This document shows, piece after piece, positions 1-11,700 of a stretch of DNA of 64,000 nucleotides. This DNA comes from Neurospora tetraspora (lineage: Eukaryota > Ascomycota > Sordariomycetes > Sordariales > Sordariaceae). Under the pieces are notes generated by a model. That model was not told the origin of the DNA. It did not search any database and saw only the letters and a list, made by a program, of their open reading frames with translations. A program made the translations under genes and the position numbers. The stretch is from NCBI RefSeq assembly GCF_033439725.1, contig NW_026944390.1, positions 2,895,032 through 2,959,031 on the forward strand. Reading direction: 5' to 3'. Numbering within the stretch: the first letter of the stretch is position 1; each line of letters begins with the position of its first letter.

Positions 1-1089
1 TATCGCCGACCTTGAATCCCATGGCCTTGGGTCTGGAAACAGATCACGCTCCTTGGTCACAAACATGCTGCTCTGCTCCGGATATGACCGACGACCAGCG
101 TTCTCACAAAGCTGCATGAACCTTGACGGCCCGGCGTCCAAAAGAGAGTGGTGATCGGGCATACGCAACCGACCAGCACTTCCCTTCACTGTCTACCTAG
201 GCAGACCTTGGAACTGGGAATGTCATCATCCTACGTCCTGTGTCGCAAGCTCTTCTGATAAAGCAACGCAAAGACGTCGTTCGCTGATCTTGCTGGCAGT
301 GCACCCTCCTTCGCTTCTGATATCTTGTGCACTTCTGGCACGTCTGGCTGCAGGCTTTTTGCGCCAGGGACCCAGGTGCTGCCAGGCAGTCTTTTGCCAT
401 CGTTCAGTCTCCACCGTGACGTTGACCTGTTCGTTGATCGATCCCGGCGATGCCAGTCGATTGGACCATTCGAAGTTCAAGTGGAGGCGTCGATTTGATA
501 TTCTGTAATATGTTCGTTTATCGGTCATACTGTCTGGCCAGAACTGTTCCGGTTGGCGCTGGTTCAGACCCAAAATGAGAACAAAGATTGAAAGCGATAG
601 GAGACGATGTGGTCAGTGCGCTTCGTTAATGGTGGTTTTTTACCCCTTACACCCATGACCCCGTCTGTACGTAACGGAATGACTTGCAGGCTGGAGGTGC
701 ACCGGCAGGCAAGCAGCCCAGCCTAACTTGGCCTTATCTTATCGTGGTTGCTACGGGAACTCGGTTGATCGCCTTGCTTCTTCCAATTCCCCTTGTAAAC
801 ACTTTTCCCAAAGCTGACTGGTTGGACGACATTTGCTTCGCCGTGTCCGGGATGATGACTTGCAGTTGAGGCTCGCCAATCTGTCGTCCACGCCCTTGTC
901 AATCTGTCAATATCGGTCACGCCAGCCCACCAGAACGCGAGAAACAAGCGCGACTAGGCAGACCACTTTGAAATACGGACCGTGAATTCAAGTCAACAAC
1001 CCCTCCATCATCACCCTTCGTCTCTCGAATGCGGCGCAACATCCCTTCCCATTACACAACCTAAATCCGCACATTCCACCGCGGACAAC
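1..1089. other. Left-edge intergenic region
   Basis: No reading frame here looks convincingly coding. Several open frames of 60-115 codons overlap on both strands, as expected by chance at this base composition. The last few hundred bases before 1090 are presumably the promoter and 5' leader of the kinesin gene. A gene lying mostly to the left of the window could still contribute an exon. Confidence 0.5.
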
Positions 1090-3974
1090 ATGGACGCCCA
1101 ACAAACGTCACACAGCCTTTTCGAGGTTTACCTTCGTCTGCGCCCAACCAACACCGTATCGACCTCTGGCGATCGCTTCCTCGACGTTGATGCCCCAGAA
1201 CCAGGCGAGAGCGCACCGAAGCACATCACTCTGAATCCGCCAGCCGATCGGCGGCGCGCAGTCGAAAAGTTCGCTTTTACTCAGGTCTTTGAGGAGGATG
1301 CCACACAGCTCGATGTTTTCCACTGTACGGGAGTTGCCAGCCTCGTCGAGGGTGTGCTTGCTCCCTATGGCGATGGAACGGATGCCTTGTTGGCGACGCT
1401 GGGAGTGACGGGGTCTGGAAAGGTTCGTCCAGCACAACGAGACCGCAGACTGAGAGAAGTGATACTGACGATAGTATATCACTGCAGACACACACCATGC
1501 TGGGAACACGCACCCAGCGCGGCCTCACCCAAATGTCTCTCGACCTTATCTACCGTTCGCTCGGCCACCGCGTCCTTGATCCCTCTACATACCCAAACCT
1601 CGACCAGTCCCTCAACGCATCCGATCCGTCAGAAGCCAGCATACTTCCAGCCACGGCCTACCTCGAGTCGGTCTATAGCACAGATCCAACGACATCCTTC
1701 CTGCGCGGAAGCGGCAATGGCCGATCGACACCTCTACAAGTACGACCTTCCGCTTCTCTCTCTTCTCGATTTCCAACCGACAAGCCTATTTGTCGGACCT
1801 CTTCTACTTCCTCTGTCGCGCACCAGTTCGGCGCAAGAACACCAGCTGGACCCTTTCAACAAGCCCAGCGGTCGGCAAGTATCCGACTAGTCGTTCCCGA
1901 GGAACCAGAACAAGAAGAACAAGAAGAGTCAACTGTGTTCTTCACGCCTCCTAGTCGAGCTGGGACTGTAACTCCCACACAGAAAACAACAAGCAGGCTT
2001 CCGTGCCCAAGTCCAAGCGGACTTGTTTACAAGCCCAGCAACTCCCCTTCTCCCCAACGAGGTAGTCGACTTCCAGCCTACCAACCCCAGCGGGTTGGCA
2101 CTTCTCCTACTAAGCTACAGCAGCAGCGCCTCCGGCCTGTTGCCTCTGCTACACTTCCACGCTTCACAGCTACCTCTTCCCTTCGTTTTGCGACTACCAC
2201 AGCAGCAACTAAACCCTCTAACCTTCACCAACAGAACGATTCGTCCACTCCACGCCGCTTCCGCCCTTCCGCCCTCCCCCAGAACCCGGACATCACCCAT
2301 TTAACGGTCCCCTGCGACAAGTCAGCCGAGTACGCCATCGTCATCTCCATGTACGAAGTCTACAACGACCGCATCTTCGATCTCCTTTCTCCACCCGTAA
2401 AATCGGCCGCCACCAAAGAATACCGTCGCCGACCATTGCTGTTCAAACCCACCGAGCTCTCGCCCGAGCGAAAGGTGGTAGCGGGACTACGAAAGGTGGT
2501 TTGCGGAAGCCTCGATCAGGCATTGATGGTCTTGGAAGCGGGTTTGCAAGAGCGAAGGGTAGCAGGGACGGAGAGTAATACGCAGAGTTCGCGGAGTCAC
2601 GGGTTTTTCGTGGTGGAAGTGAAAAAGAGGTTTTCGCTTGGTGGGCAGCACACAGGATGGTATGGAGGCGCAGGATGGGCGGGGAATTCGCTGTCGATCG
2701 TGGATCTTGCGGGCAGTGAGAGGGCCAGAGACGCAAAGACGGTCGGACATACATTGGCGGAGGCGGGCAAGATCAACGAGAGCTTGATGTATCTGGGGCA
2801 GTGTTTGCAGATGCAGGTGGCAGGTGGGAAGGAAAAGGTATGTCCTCGTCCGAAGCGCTTGATGGAAAGGGGTGCTAACAACAAACAGCCAAACCTAGGT
2901 CTAATTCGCCGGTGCAAACTGACCGAGCTGCTGTTCACCAACTCGTTCCCCACGGGCAACAACCAGCAGCAGCATCGAAACCCCCAGAAAGGCATAATGA
3001 TAGTCACCGCTGACCCCCACGGCGATTTCAACGCGACCTCTCAAATCCTTCGCTACTCCGCCCTAGCAAAGGAGGTCACCGTCCCTCGCCAGCCGCCCTC
3101 GTTCCCTCCCTCCAACTCCTTCTCCAACTCTTTACCGCCTATCGGCAGCCCAAATCATCAATACCTCTCCTTCCAACAAACTCTCGAATCCGCCGCCCTC
3201 GAGATATCCAGGCTACAAGAAGACCTGACCTACCTCCGGCACGCCCTCGACTCGGAACGCAGCCTACGCGAACAGGCCGAAGCGCATTTGTTGAGCATGG
3301 AAGACAAAATGGTCGAACTGGAGCAGGCGATACGCGAAGATTGCGCGGAAGAGTTTGAGAAGAGGTTAGAATTGGAGGTGAACAGGTGGAAGACGATTGT
3401 AGATGGGGAGAGGGAGAGGGGGGAAGAGTTTTGGAGGGGGAAGTGGGGTGTTTTCGAGCGGATGGTTGAGGCTGATGGGGATGTCGACATGGATATGGAT
3501 GTTGACAGCCCGAAGAAGCCAGAAGTGGGAATGATGGGGCATGAGGACACGACGCTGGTGGAAACGAGAACAGCGGAAGCAGCTGCGGAAAACAGAGAGG
3601 TCCGACGACGGCTGGAAATCCTTGCCGACGAAAACGAGCGGTTAGAGAGGGAGAACCAATCGCTAAAACAGGCTTTGGCGGCTTGTATTGATCCCGCCAA
3701 GTCAACCAGCAAGAACAAGTCGCCGAGTCGGAGGTCACCCAGTCGCAGTCGGAGGAAGAAGGCTCAGCTGAACTATGCGGAGGATGATGATGGGTTCTTT
3801 CAGGAGTTGAAGAGGGATCAGCACAAGGAAGAGGATATGGCCATGGATGGGTTTGGCGAAGGGAATGGAGTCAGCGGTAGTCACGGGACTGGAAGTCCGA
3901 CGAAGAAGAAGAGGATCAGGAGGTTGGGAGCAAAGAAATGGGGGCAGGGGTTGGATGATGATGATCCTTTCTAG
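1090..3974 (+). CDS. Kinesin motor protein, kinesin-6-like
   Basis: Microtubule motor ATPase of about 922 aa in three exons: 1090-1422, 1488-2837, 2889-3974. Both introns (65 and 51 nt) have CTNAC-like branch sites; the second is in frame and easily missed. The motor domain is N-terminal: P-loop GVTGSGKTHTM at residues 105-115 (formed across intron 1), switch I NTQSSRSH near 475, switch II DLAGSER near 517. Between the P-loop region and the YEVYNDRIFDLL strand (near 395) sits a Ser/Pro/Thr-rich insertion of roughly 240 residues. A large insert in the motor core is characteristic of kinesin-6 (MKLP/KIF20/Klp9), which acts in the spindle midzone and cytokinesis. A Glu/Arg-rich coiled coil (about 625-760) and a basic tail with an NLS-like KKKRIRR follow. 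The start is the first ATG in frame with the exon. The kinesin assignment is firm; the subfamily is inferred. Confidence 0.93.
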
Positions 3975-4238
3975 ATGATATCCGGAAGGGAACGGCAACT
4001 GAACATCATGGTGTTTTCTGGACGGTTAAAGTACCTTTCGTGTCGATTCATTGTACGATTCCGGTACATATAGTGGTTTCAGGAAGCGTGTCGGGTTATT
4101 AAGGGAAAGGGAATTTCATGGGTGACATCTGTTTATACCCTCTTCTTTGTTTGAGTCTTGTTTCGATACTCACATAGCATAACACTACTGACAGAGATCA
4201 ACATCAGTGTTGTCGCCGTCAAGGACCTTCGTTTTCTG
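3975..4238. other. Intergenic, 3' side of kinesin gene
   Basis: Probable kinesin 3' UTR and terminator region. I see no coding signal or repeat. Confidence 0.5.
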
Positions 4239-4401
4239 ATGGGCCATTCATGTTCTTGCCTGGCGTTTCTGGCTATAGCGACGCTCTTCTGTCTTCTCTT
4301 TGGCTTCAACCGGTAGCAGGCCTGCGACGTGGTATTAATAGGGGCATCCCGCCGCTCGTCAAGGTATTCTAACTCCCTTTAACCCCTTAGTTGCCCAAAA
4401 C

Positions 4402-5169
4402 ATGTCAACATCCGAATGTCATCGTCTGGGGACTGGGCCTCGTCATTGCGGCTACTGTCATCATCCCTGTAGGCATTGCGAAGGCCGGTTTATGTGTCAA
4501 GGACGACTTTTGACTATTCGGGATCTCAGTGCGATCCACCTTGTACCAAAAGACTCGCAGGCCAACACCTATTGTCATTATACAAATAACACCTCCTCGC
4601 TACGAAGAACTCATCGTCCTCCTATTTCTACCATCTTGAACCGGGACGACAACACCGATACGAACACCAAACCCAAGCCGGAACGCCAGAACAATACTGT
4701 TACCTCCACCGAAGAGAGGCAAGACTACACCCTCCTTTTCGCCCTCTTCTTCGCCATCCTCTTCATCTTCTGCGGTGCCACCCCAGCACCAGCACCAGCA
4801 CCAGCACCAAAACCAGCCTTGACACCAGCACCAGCACTAGCACTAACAACTCCAATCGCCCCTCCAAACCCTACCACTCCCACAAGGTTTACCTTGATTC
4901 CCTGTACGCCGTGAGCCAATGTAACCACGACGCTTCAAAGCTCAAACTGCGAGGTGGAACGCGCCTTGGTCTGCCTTAACAAAAGACAGGGAGCCCAGAA
5001 GTGAGAAGGAGAGGAGGGATTTGGAACAGGTGGAGCGCATGTTGTTGGTGTCGAGGAAGGGGGTGTATGATACGTGGTTGGTGAGGAGGTTGGAGGTGAT
5101 GAGGGTGGGGAGAGGGAGGGGAGATGGGAGGTGGGGGGTGGGGATTCGGGGCGAGGGGGGGTGGTGAGG
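4402..5169 (+). CDS. Candidate low-complexity small protein, gene model unresolved
   Basis: I do not recognise this. An open frame from ATG 4402 to TGA 4914 (170 codons) contains a hydrophobic stretch LLFALFFAILFIFCGA followed by an APAPAP run encoded by a CCAGCA microsatellite (about 4788-4816). Other forward frames in the same segment also look coding: a membrane-like stretch VIVWGLGLVIAATVIIPVGI at about 4419-4478, and a charged segment (DLEQVERMLLVSRKGVYDTW) near 5017-5080. Such frame switching suggests either a multi-exon gene with very short introns or a decayed gene. I could not build a splice model with convincing signals, so the coordinates only mark the coding-like span. Confidence 0.25.
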
Positions 5170-6369
5170 ACGGTGTGTGAGGGATTGAGTGAGAGGTTGA
5201 AGGTTATCTGCTGGTGCATGCGGGTGTTGTAGGGTCTGGGGATCTGTTTGGACCTCCGTCTCGGAGCCTATCTCGTCTTTTCGGTGTTACTGTTATGGTC
5301 TATGTCAGGCGTTCAGGACACTCTGCGAAGGCATGGATGGGAGTCACGGGATGCCATGCCCCTGGTAAAAATGGAAGGCTTGCTGGAACGTCCGGTGCGC
5401 TGCTCATAACCCGTACTGATATCATTTCCTAGGGCGACATGTGCTGATCCTTTTGCTGATGTTTCTCATACCTGTATATCGTTGATCCCGCACACATGTA
5501 ATGCATCACAATGCTCCGGACAAACTTATGGAGATTGTTTACTTACATGTCTCGGTCGTGGTAGCTCGCTCGTATCGAAATTACGCCTGGAGCAGAGTTT
5601 GTAACCCACCATTGTAGGTAGAGTTGTCCTAACGGGACTGGAAGGAGCGATGCTTGGAAGGAGGGGCGAGGATGGGTTGGAACTTCTGCTTCTCATTTGC
5701 CCCTGGGGATCGCACATATTTCAAGTTTTTCCCCGAACATGTTCGTACGCAGGAAGAAAGTCTCCCATGCCCTCTCCCGCTGCTTGCACACATCCACGTT
5801 TTCGAAATACTCTTTTGGCGCACAGCAGTCATCCCATTTCTCCGCCTTCTTCTGCCGCGATCTTGTCGAGTCATCTACCCATGTCCCCTCCCCGTCCTCT
5901 GCAGTTTGCATATGGATTCGGTGTCCGTCTGCATCTCTCGATCCGGACTGCCGAGATAACGGACAACGCAATGGTGCAGCTCTCGGACTTGATAAAGGCT
6001 GCGTCGGCGACTGTACGTTCCTGCACGAGAAACTCCGCCACTTCCTGTGTGTCTTTTATTTATTTTTGCCCGGAAATTGATTTGGACAGATGTCCACAAG
6101 AGTTTAAATACCCTCCCTAGGTAGCTGGCCATTTCTTTTTTGTCTCTTCTTCATTCCCTCCACACCTTACTCTATCTTCTCTCTCCAGTCATCACATCTC
6201 CTTGGCTCTACCACGTAACAGCCAGAACAACCCAAATCACAGTCACAACCTACTTCTCCAATCCGTAAGCAGGTCGTCGTCCATATTTTTCACTCGGTTG
6301 CCAAATTTCTTTTCCAGCTCCCGACTTGCTAACACAAAGCAACCCACAGAAACCCGAACAAGCCTCGCC
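5170..6369. other. Intergenic, upstream of SH3 gene
   Basis: Overlapping open frames on both strands between about 5.5 and 6.13 kb, none with recognisable domains or clear splice support. The CT- and CA-rich stretch at 6120-6360 resembles a fungal core promoter and 5' UTR leading into the ATG at 6370. Confidence 0.45.
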
Positions 6370-7582
6370 ATGACATTAAGTCATAACCAACCGGATCAGC
6401 CCCCGATGGCTTCCCTCATCGACATCGGCGAGTACGTAATGCCGGATATCCAACATCCCGATGAATCGGACGGAATGTGCTCGATCAAAACGACCCCTAT
6501 CTCTGGGTCTGAATATGGCGGTGACGACCAAAAGGAGCCTCTCATGCCTAAGGAGTCTTTGCCAACCACCAAGGCGTCCGTCTCTGAAGCCCATGCAGGC
6601 ACTCAAAGCAATCTTGTCCCTTCAAACAAGGTATGTCTCGGAACAAAGTCTCGACCACACGGCACTTGCGCTAAACTTGTTATTATAGGTTATTATCGCT
6701 GAACGCCCTTTCGACGCACGGAATTCATTGGAGCTTAGTTTCTCATACGGCGATATTCTGCATGTCATCGGTCGTAAGAATGACCAGTGGTACAAGGCGT
6801 TCAACCCTGCACAACCAGACGTTCGTGGTCTCGTGCCTGTCGCATATTTCCGAGACGTTGATTTCTGGGATACAAAGCTGTGGGGTACAAGGCTGGGTGA
6901 GATAGTGTTTGTGGGGTCTATTCTGTCTTCTTTCCTTTTTGGGGTTTTCGGGCCTTTCATCCCCTTTGGTGGGCTTTTCTTTCTGGATTGGCGGTCGTCT
7001 GTTGAGCCTACCACTCCATGCACCTCGTCGTCTTCCTGCGCGAACAAAGTCCAGATTCCTCTTTGCGGCCCCACCAAGCCCTACCAGCCGTACCATCTCC
7101 TTCCAGCCTATAACCAGACCGCCTACGGCATTCTCGACTGCAACCACAACGCCACCCATGCCGAACTGTGGCTATCCTTCTTCGACAAGTCCACCGCAGC
7201 CACCCTTGTCCACTTTCACGACAGGGGCGGAATGCCTAACGAAATCGACTGCCGGCCCTGGAAGCGTCCGATGTTGAGGTACACCGAGGCATCAGGGCTG
7301 AACGAATTCACCCCAGAGGAGTGGGCTATCCAGTACTTGTTCCTGAAGGAGGACCGTTCCGTGGCCGACTTCGTGATTCTCCCCAGCTTGGGTATCGATA
7401 CACCGGGTCCGATCTCGTGCCACAACGATGAGACAAGTCTCCGTAGACGGTCTCACCAGTATATTGTTCAGATGGAGGTGGTCAGGCAGCAGATTGCGAG
7501 GAAGAGGCAGCTGGAGATTAAGGAGCTAGAGGACAAGAAGAAGAAGTCGGAGACAACCAGGAAGCCATCCGGATTTTTTTGA
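6370..7582 (+). CDS. SH3-domain protein with predicted membrane segment
   Basis: Protein of 384 aa from two exons, 6370-6630 and 6689-7582; the 58-nt intron has GTATGT and TATAG ends. An acidic N-terminal tail of about 87 residues is followed at 88-145 by an SH3-like domain: the ALYPF-type strand appears as ERPFDARNSLELSF, then GDILHVI, WYKAFN and RGLVPVAYF. SH3 domains bind proline-rich partners, usually in actin or signalling assemblies. A very hydrophobic stretch (IVFVGSILSSFLFGVFGPF and onward) at about 163-190 follows. The rest has several Cys and Asn-X-Thr sites, and the C-terminus is a charged helix (RQQIARKRQLEIKELEDKKKK). The second half is unrecognised. The hydrophobic segment could in principle be an undetected in-frame intron, but the frame is continuous. 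Partner and function are unknown. Confidence 0.75.
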
Positions 7583-8123
7583 TGTGGGGAACGTATCGAT
7601 TTGAGTTGAGGCACCATTGACAAGCAGTTGGCGGAGAGAAGTAAGCCCGAGGAGACAAGGAACATGGAACAGGTGGACGAACAGATGATCGAAGAAGACT
7701 GATTTCCGAGATCTCCGACCTTTCCTCTTCCGGCTATGGGGTGATATGGCTTCGTCTTGGATCTTCCAGAAGGCACCCTTCAATGCTTATGTTCTTCTGC
7801 TGAGACGGATGGCGCGATGCCTTGATTGGGGTATTTGTTCTTGAGTGTTCAACCATGTTGATGGTATTCTACCGTGCTTCCAGGAAATCGGGGAAGCAGG
7901 ATGGCGTTAATGTCTCAGGTCACCTTACGCTAGATTTAGTGCACTTTTATGTGCGTAGTAATGATAATGCTTTTTTCACCATGTGTATCTCTCCCGCTGT
8001 CGTAGGTATGTTCCTCTATCGAGACTGGACCATCAACGCTTTAGACGGGGGAAAGAACTCCCGGAAGAGTAAACCCTGTCCTGTCCCTGCCCCGTCGCCG
8101 GCTTCGGGCAAGAATATCTATCC
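7583..8123. other. Intergenic, 3' of SH3 gene
   Basis: Probable 3' UTR then unassigned sequence. An open frame at 7822-8127 lacks an ATG start and any recognisable content. Confidence 0.45.
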
Positions 8124-8124
8124 T

Positions 8125-8345
8125 TAGACTACGTTTATTCTAGTACGGTTTTCGTACAAAAAGCCTCATACGACCTTTTTCATACTCAAAAAGGTGGCCA
8201 ATTCACTGGCTGTCCCAAGTTGAGTTGTAACTCGCCTCGGGGGTCTCGAATTGAGTTTAGTTGGGTTGAGTTAAGTCGAGTTGGTTGAGTAAGTTGAGTT
8301 ATTCTAAGCGCTGTACGAAAACCGTACGAGAACAAACGCAGCCTT
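8125..8345. mobile_element. MITE-like element with 34 bp inverted repeats
   Basis: A roughly 220 bp element bounded by inverted repeats at 8125-8158 and 8312-8345. The inner 16 bp of each arm (GTACGGTTTTCGTACA and its complement) are identical. The outer halves differ at a few positions, mostly G/A transitions. The flanks read TTA on both sides, consistent with a TA or TTA target duplication. The interior is non-coding and contains repeated GAGTT-type motifs. Short, TIR-bounded and non-coding describes a MITE; the parent transposon family is not evident here. Confidence 0.7.
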
Positions 8346-8851
8346 ATAGGCACTAATCTGTTGAATTTATTTCTCATTTGTAGAGCTGATTTATTATGAG
8401 ACTTTTGTAACGTCCATATTGCTGCTTCCTGGAATCAATGCCGGCGTTTTGTGTGCTTGTGGTGTTGTTGTCACTGGAGTGGACGAGAGACAGATTAGGA
8501 AAGAGGGATCTGTTGCAAATGCTCGGCTTAGATGGTGCACTATCTGTAACGCTCCAAAAGTCGGGTTGATTGAGATAGTAGGGTAACAGAGGTGAAGTGT
8601 CAGGATGTCCGCTGAATGGCCGCTACAGGGCCGGCGTACTGGTATAACAAATCTCATTACCTGTACCTTGAGAACAGTGTATCTTTCCAACATGGAAGTC
8701 TGGCAGTCATGCCGCCGTAGGATCGGACTGGTCCCTCGGATAAATACGGCATCCAACACACGCCAAGACCGGGAAATAGAACATGACAATTATAGAAACG
8801 CAGTCTAGGCCTTTGATAGCTTGCTTTCAATGTTGAGTTCGTGAACCAAGA
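8346..8851. other. Intergenic
   Basis: No feature seen apart from the likely 3' region of the minus-strand gene ending at 8852. Confidence 0.4.
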
Positions 8852-10908
8852 TCATACCATGTCTCGTAAGCAGATGATTGATGTAGTTGTGATGGAATTC
8901 ACGTTTGAAATCACTTCATGACGTGCAACGTATAGAATAACGTGAAATACATTCTCAACCAAATCACCACTGCTATGTGACCTTTGGCATGCCTTGAGTT
9001 GAGCGAGGCCGACCTCTGGCCTTTCTCTTCGGTATCGCTCCCAGCGCCGCCCCGCCGCCGTTTCGCGTCTGTAATCTACTAACACCCACCACCACTCTCT
9101 TATCGACTCTTGGACGCAGTGTTTCCAGTCGATCGGCACGCGAACCCAATGCTGCGTCTCTGAGAGATATGCGCTTGGACTGCCGACGGGGTCGGGAATC
9201 GGTGGTGACCGCCTCGGACCTGGGTCCGGGACGCCGCGTGGAGCAGCCGCACTGCCATCTGTGTCGTGAATCCCCCCCCGTGCCTTCGATCTTTTCCTAC
9301 TTCTTGTCCCCGGACCATCGCCCTCGCCGGCTGCCATGTTCTCCGTCTTGAACTGCGGTTCCATGGTGTCCTCGTTTGCCGGGAACTTGCGTTTCTTGCT
9401 TCGTGTTGTGCGTGCGTTGTCGCTCCCACTGGCCACCGTCTTCTCCGTCTCATCCGTCCGCCGCTGTTTTCCGACCCGGGCCTCGAGGACATCATTTGTT
9501 GTCCGCTTCCTTTTCCTGCTTCCTGTTCCCCCGGAGCCGCTGCCCTTGCCCGCCGCCTTCTGCTCTGCCTCAATCTTGCTTATTTCAGATAGGACCCACT
9601 CAACCCTGCGCTGCTGATGATCTGCTTTTGCCTTGGCCCTCCGGTATTTCTTCGTATTGTCGAGGTACTCGTCCACGAGCTTGTTCCTCCGAGTGATATC
9701 GTCGAGGTGAATCTGGGCCGATTGTAGGCTTTCCGGCGTGTGAGCTGCCGTGAACGAGCGCACTCGTGCTGCAAATGCGGCCTCGTGGAACTCGCGGAGT
9801 CGCATGGCCTTGGCCTCCGTACTTGCCAGATCATCGCACGTATCGAGAGGCCCCACCACCCCTGCCTTGACGAGTTTCTCCCACTCGGCGTCATGCTGTG
9901 GTCGTAGTTTCCGGACAAATGGAGTGAGCTCGTCGAGGAAGAAGCATTCGAAGGCAAGATACTCGACAAATGTCGTCCACTGGTCCTGCTGCTTTGGGTC
10001 TGCCTGCAGCTGGAAGGGCTGGACGAACCCGTAGTCCATGACCAGTCTGCTTGCCTCCGCAGCATATCTGGACAAGACAGCTTCTGCATCATCGTCGTCG
10101 CGCTGCGGTCGACCACGGCCCCCGTGCCACTCGTTCTCCCACTTACGGCGCGTCGACTGCTCGAAATTCGGCTTGGCTATGACCTTGTACTCCCCCATCA
10201 TTTCAAGCTCGCGCCGCTTGTCATCGAGATATTCGGAGAACCCGACAGTCTGCCGCCTGTTGACCAGTTGCCAAGCGCGATATTCCTTCCAGCGGCGCAG
10301 CTGTCTGAAGAACACCCAATTGTGCGGATTCGGTGTGTCGGGATATTCCGCCCACGGTCGCAACATATCGCGATATGCGTCCGGATCTGTCGAGACTTGC
10401 GGTAGGAGACTGAGGGGGAAGAGCGGCCTGCAACCGTCATCGAGGAGGGCTTGGTAGCACCTGGCCTGGTACTCCTCGTCTTCGAGAGGCGGGACAGTCG
10501 AGGACCTGGAGGAGAGTACTCGGGCCAGCAGTGTAGCGAGTTGGAGGGGGTCAACAGAGGGTGCGACGGTTTTCTGGACGGCCGTCCTGAATGGGTGTCA
10601 GTTACGATTTGGATTGATATTGCGAACTGCGGATTGCCATCGACTCTCAGCAGCCGCTCGGCAAGTCGGTCCCTCGTGGCTTGGGAGACATCTGTCCAGT
10701 CCGAGATGTTCGAGATACGCAGAGCGCCGTCTTGGTCGGTGAGATTGTCCTTCACAAACAGGGCGAGGTCATGCTGGTTGAGACCAAGAAATTGGTCAAC
10801 TGAAAGCGGCACTTTGTCATCAACTGAAAGCGACTCTTGGTCAACTGAAGGCGGCTCTTGGTCATCAACTGAAAGCGGCTCTTGGTCAACTGAAAGCGGC
10901 TCCATCAT
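8852..10908 (-). CDS. Unrecognised basic, nuclear-looking protein with N-terminal SVDQ repeats
   Basis: Predicted 671 aa from two exons, 10908-10628 and 10586-8852. The 41-nt intron (10587-10627) has GTTCGC and CATTCAG ends and an ACTGAC branch; removing it joins the frames cleanly at GNPQ-TAVQ. The start is the first of two adjacent ATGs. I recognise no family. Visible features: five tandem copies of a PLSVDQ/PLSVDD unit at the N-terminus, a W/R-rich middle (FFRQLRRWKEYRAWQ), a long charged helical region, and three clusters of Lys/Arg (SRKRKR, RSKKRK, RSRKRSK) typical of nuclear localisation or nucleic-acid contact. The last 40 residues could be read-through of an undetected 3' intron. The gene is GC-rich, unlike RIP-affected sequence. 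Confidence 0.6.
10793..10904. repeat. Coding minisatellite, about five 21-24 bp units
   Basis: Imperfect tandem copies of a unit containing GGTCAACTGAAAGCGGC, alternating with versions carrying one extra codon (GTCATCAACTG). All units are multiples of three, so they keep the frame of the minus-strand gene and encode the PLSVDQ/PLSVDD repeats. Confidence 0.85.
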
Positions 10909-11700
10909 GGCCTTGGTTTGTTCGAGCGCGCTGGGTGCTGTCGCTAGGATGATGTTGTCGTGGTGTCGCACGCGTTTTAAATGTCGAAGAGCATCGGCGA
11001 GCTGTGGGTGCCAAGTCGTGTTGGGGGGGATAGGAGTTTATCAGTGCTCTGTAGGATTGGATCCATCCCTTAAACGGTGTAGTGTAGCTGTGTTATTTCG
11101 GCGCGTCCCACAAGTACCAGCAGTACCTAGCGCTTTGGCTTGAAAGCTAAGGAATCTGCCGATACTGGTTGCGAACGCTAACAGTATCCGAGCTTTTGAA
11201 GTAGCATCATGCGTCAAGTGGTATCTGCAGGCAATCGGGACAATTGATTGGCCACAACCTCACATTCCGTTTGAAGGGATGGATGACCGTTGTACCCTGG
11301 GCTTCTGTGCAAGGACCTCTCCTGTCGGCTACAGCCCCACCGCAGCTAGCACCCCGCTATTAAGGCTATAGCGCCTTCCTCCCACAAGGTATTTTGATAG
11401 ATCCCCTCAAACCACAATTTTAAAGAGGGCATCTTTACCCAGTACATCGAACCCAGGTTCTTGCTACACAGCTCCAGTCCTCACAGCCGCCAAGATGCAC
11501 AGTACCTCTTGTCTATATGTATGAATATCTAATTTACATCATGTTTTTATACACTATATAGATGCAAGGTATGGCTGTCCGTCTCGAGCTCTTACCAAAA
11601 GTGTAAGTAACTACACCATCATGATCAATTCATATCAAACAAAATTCGTCGCTCTATATACAATCCCACGGTCAAAACCAACAAGGAATCTCAGACACAA
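10909..11700. other. Intergenic
   Basis: Nothing recognisable. It should hold the promoter of the minus-strand gene to its left and the 3' end of the FHA kinase gene to its right. Confidence 0.45.

Noticed and set aside
226-573. 115-codon minus-strand ORF near the left edge
   Set aside because: Starts and ends without splice or homology support; length is within chance expectation.
5526-6132. Overlapping open frames of 80-156 codons on both strands
   Set aside because: No domain, no consistent splice signals, and no single frame clearly better than the others.
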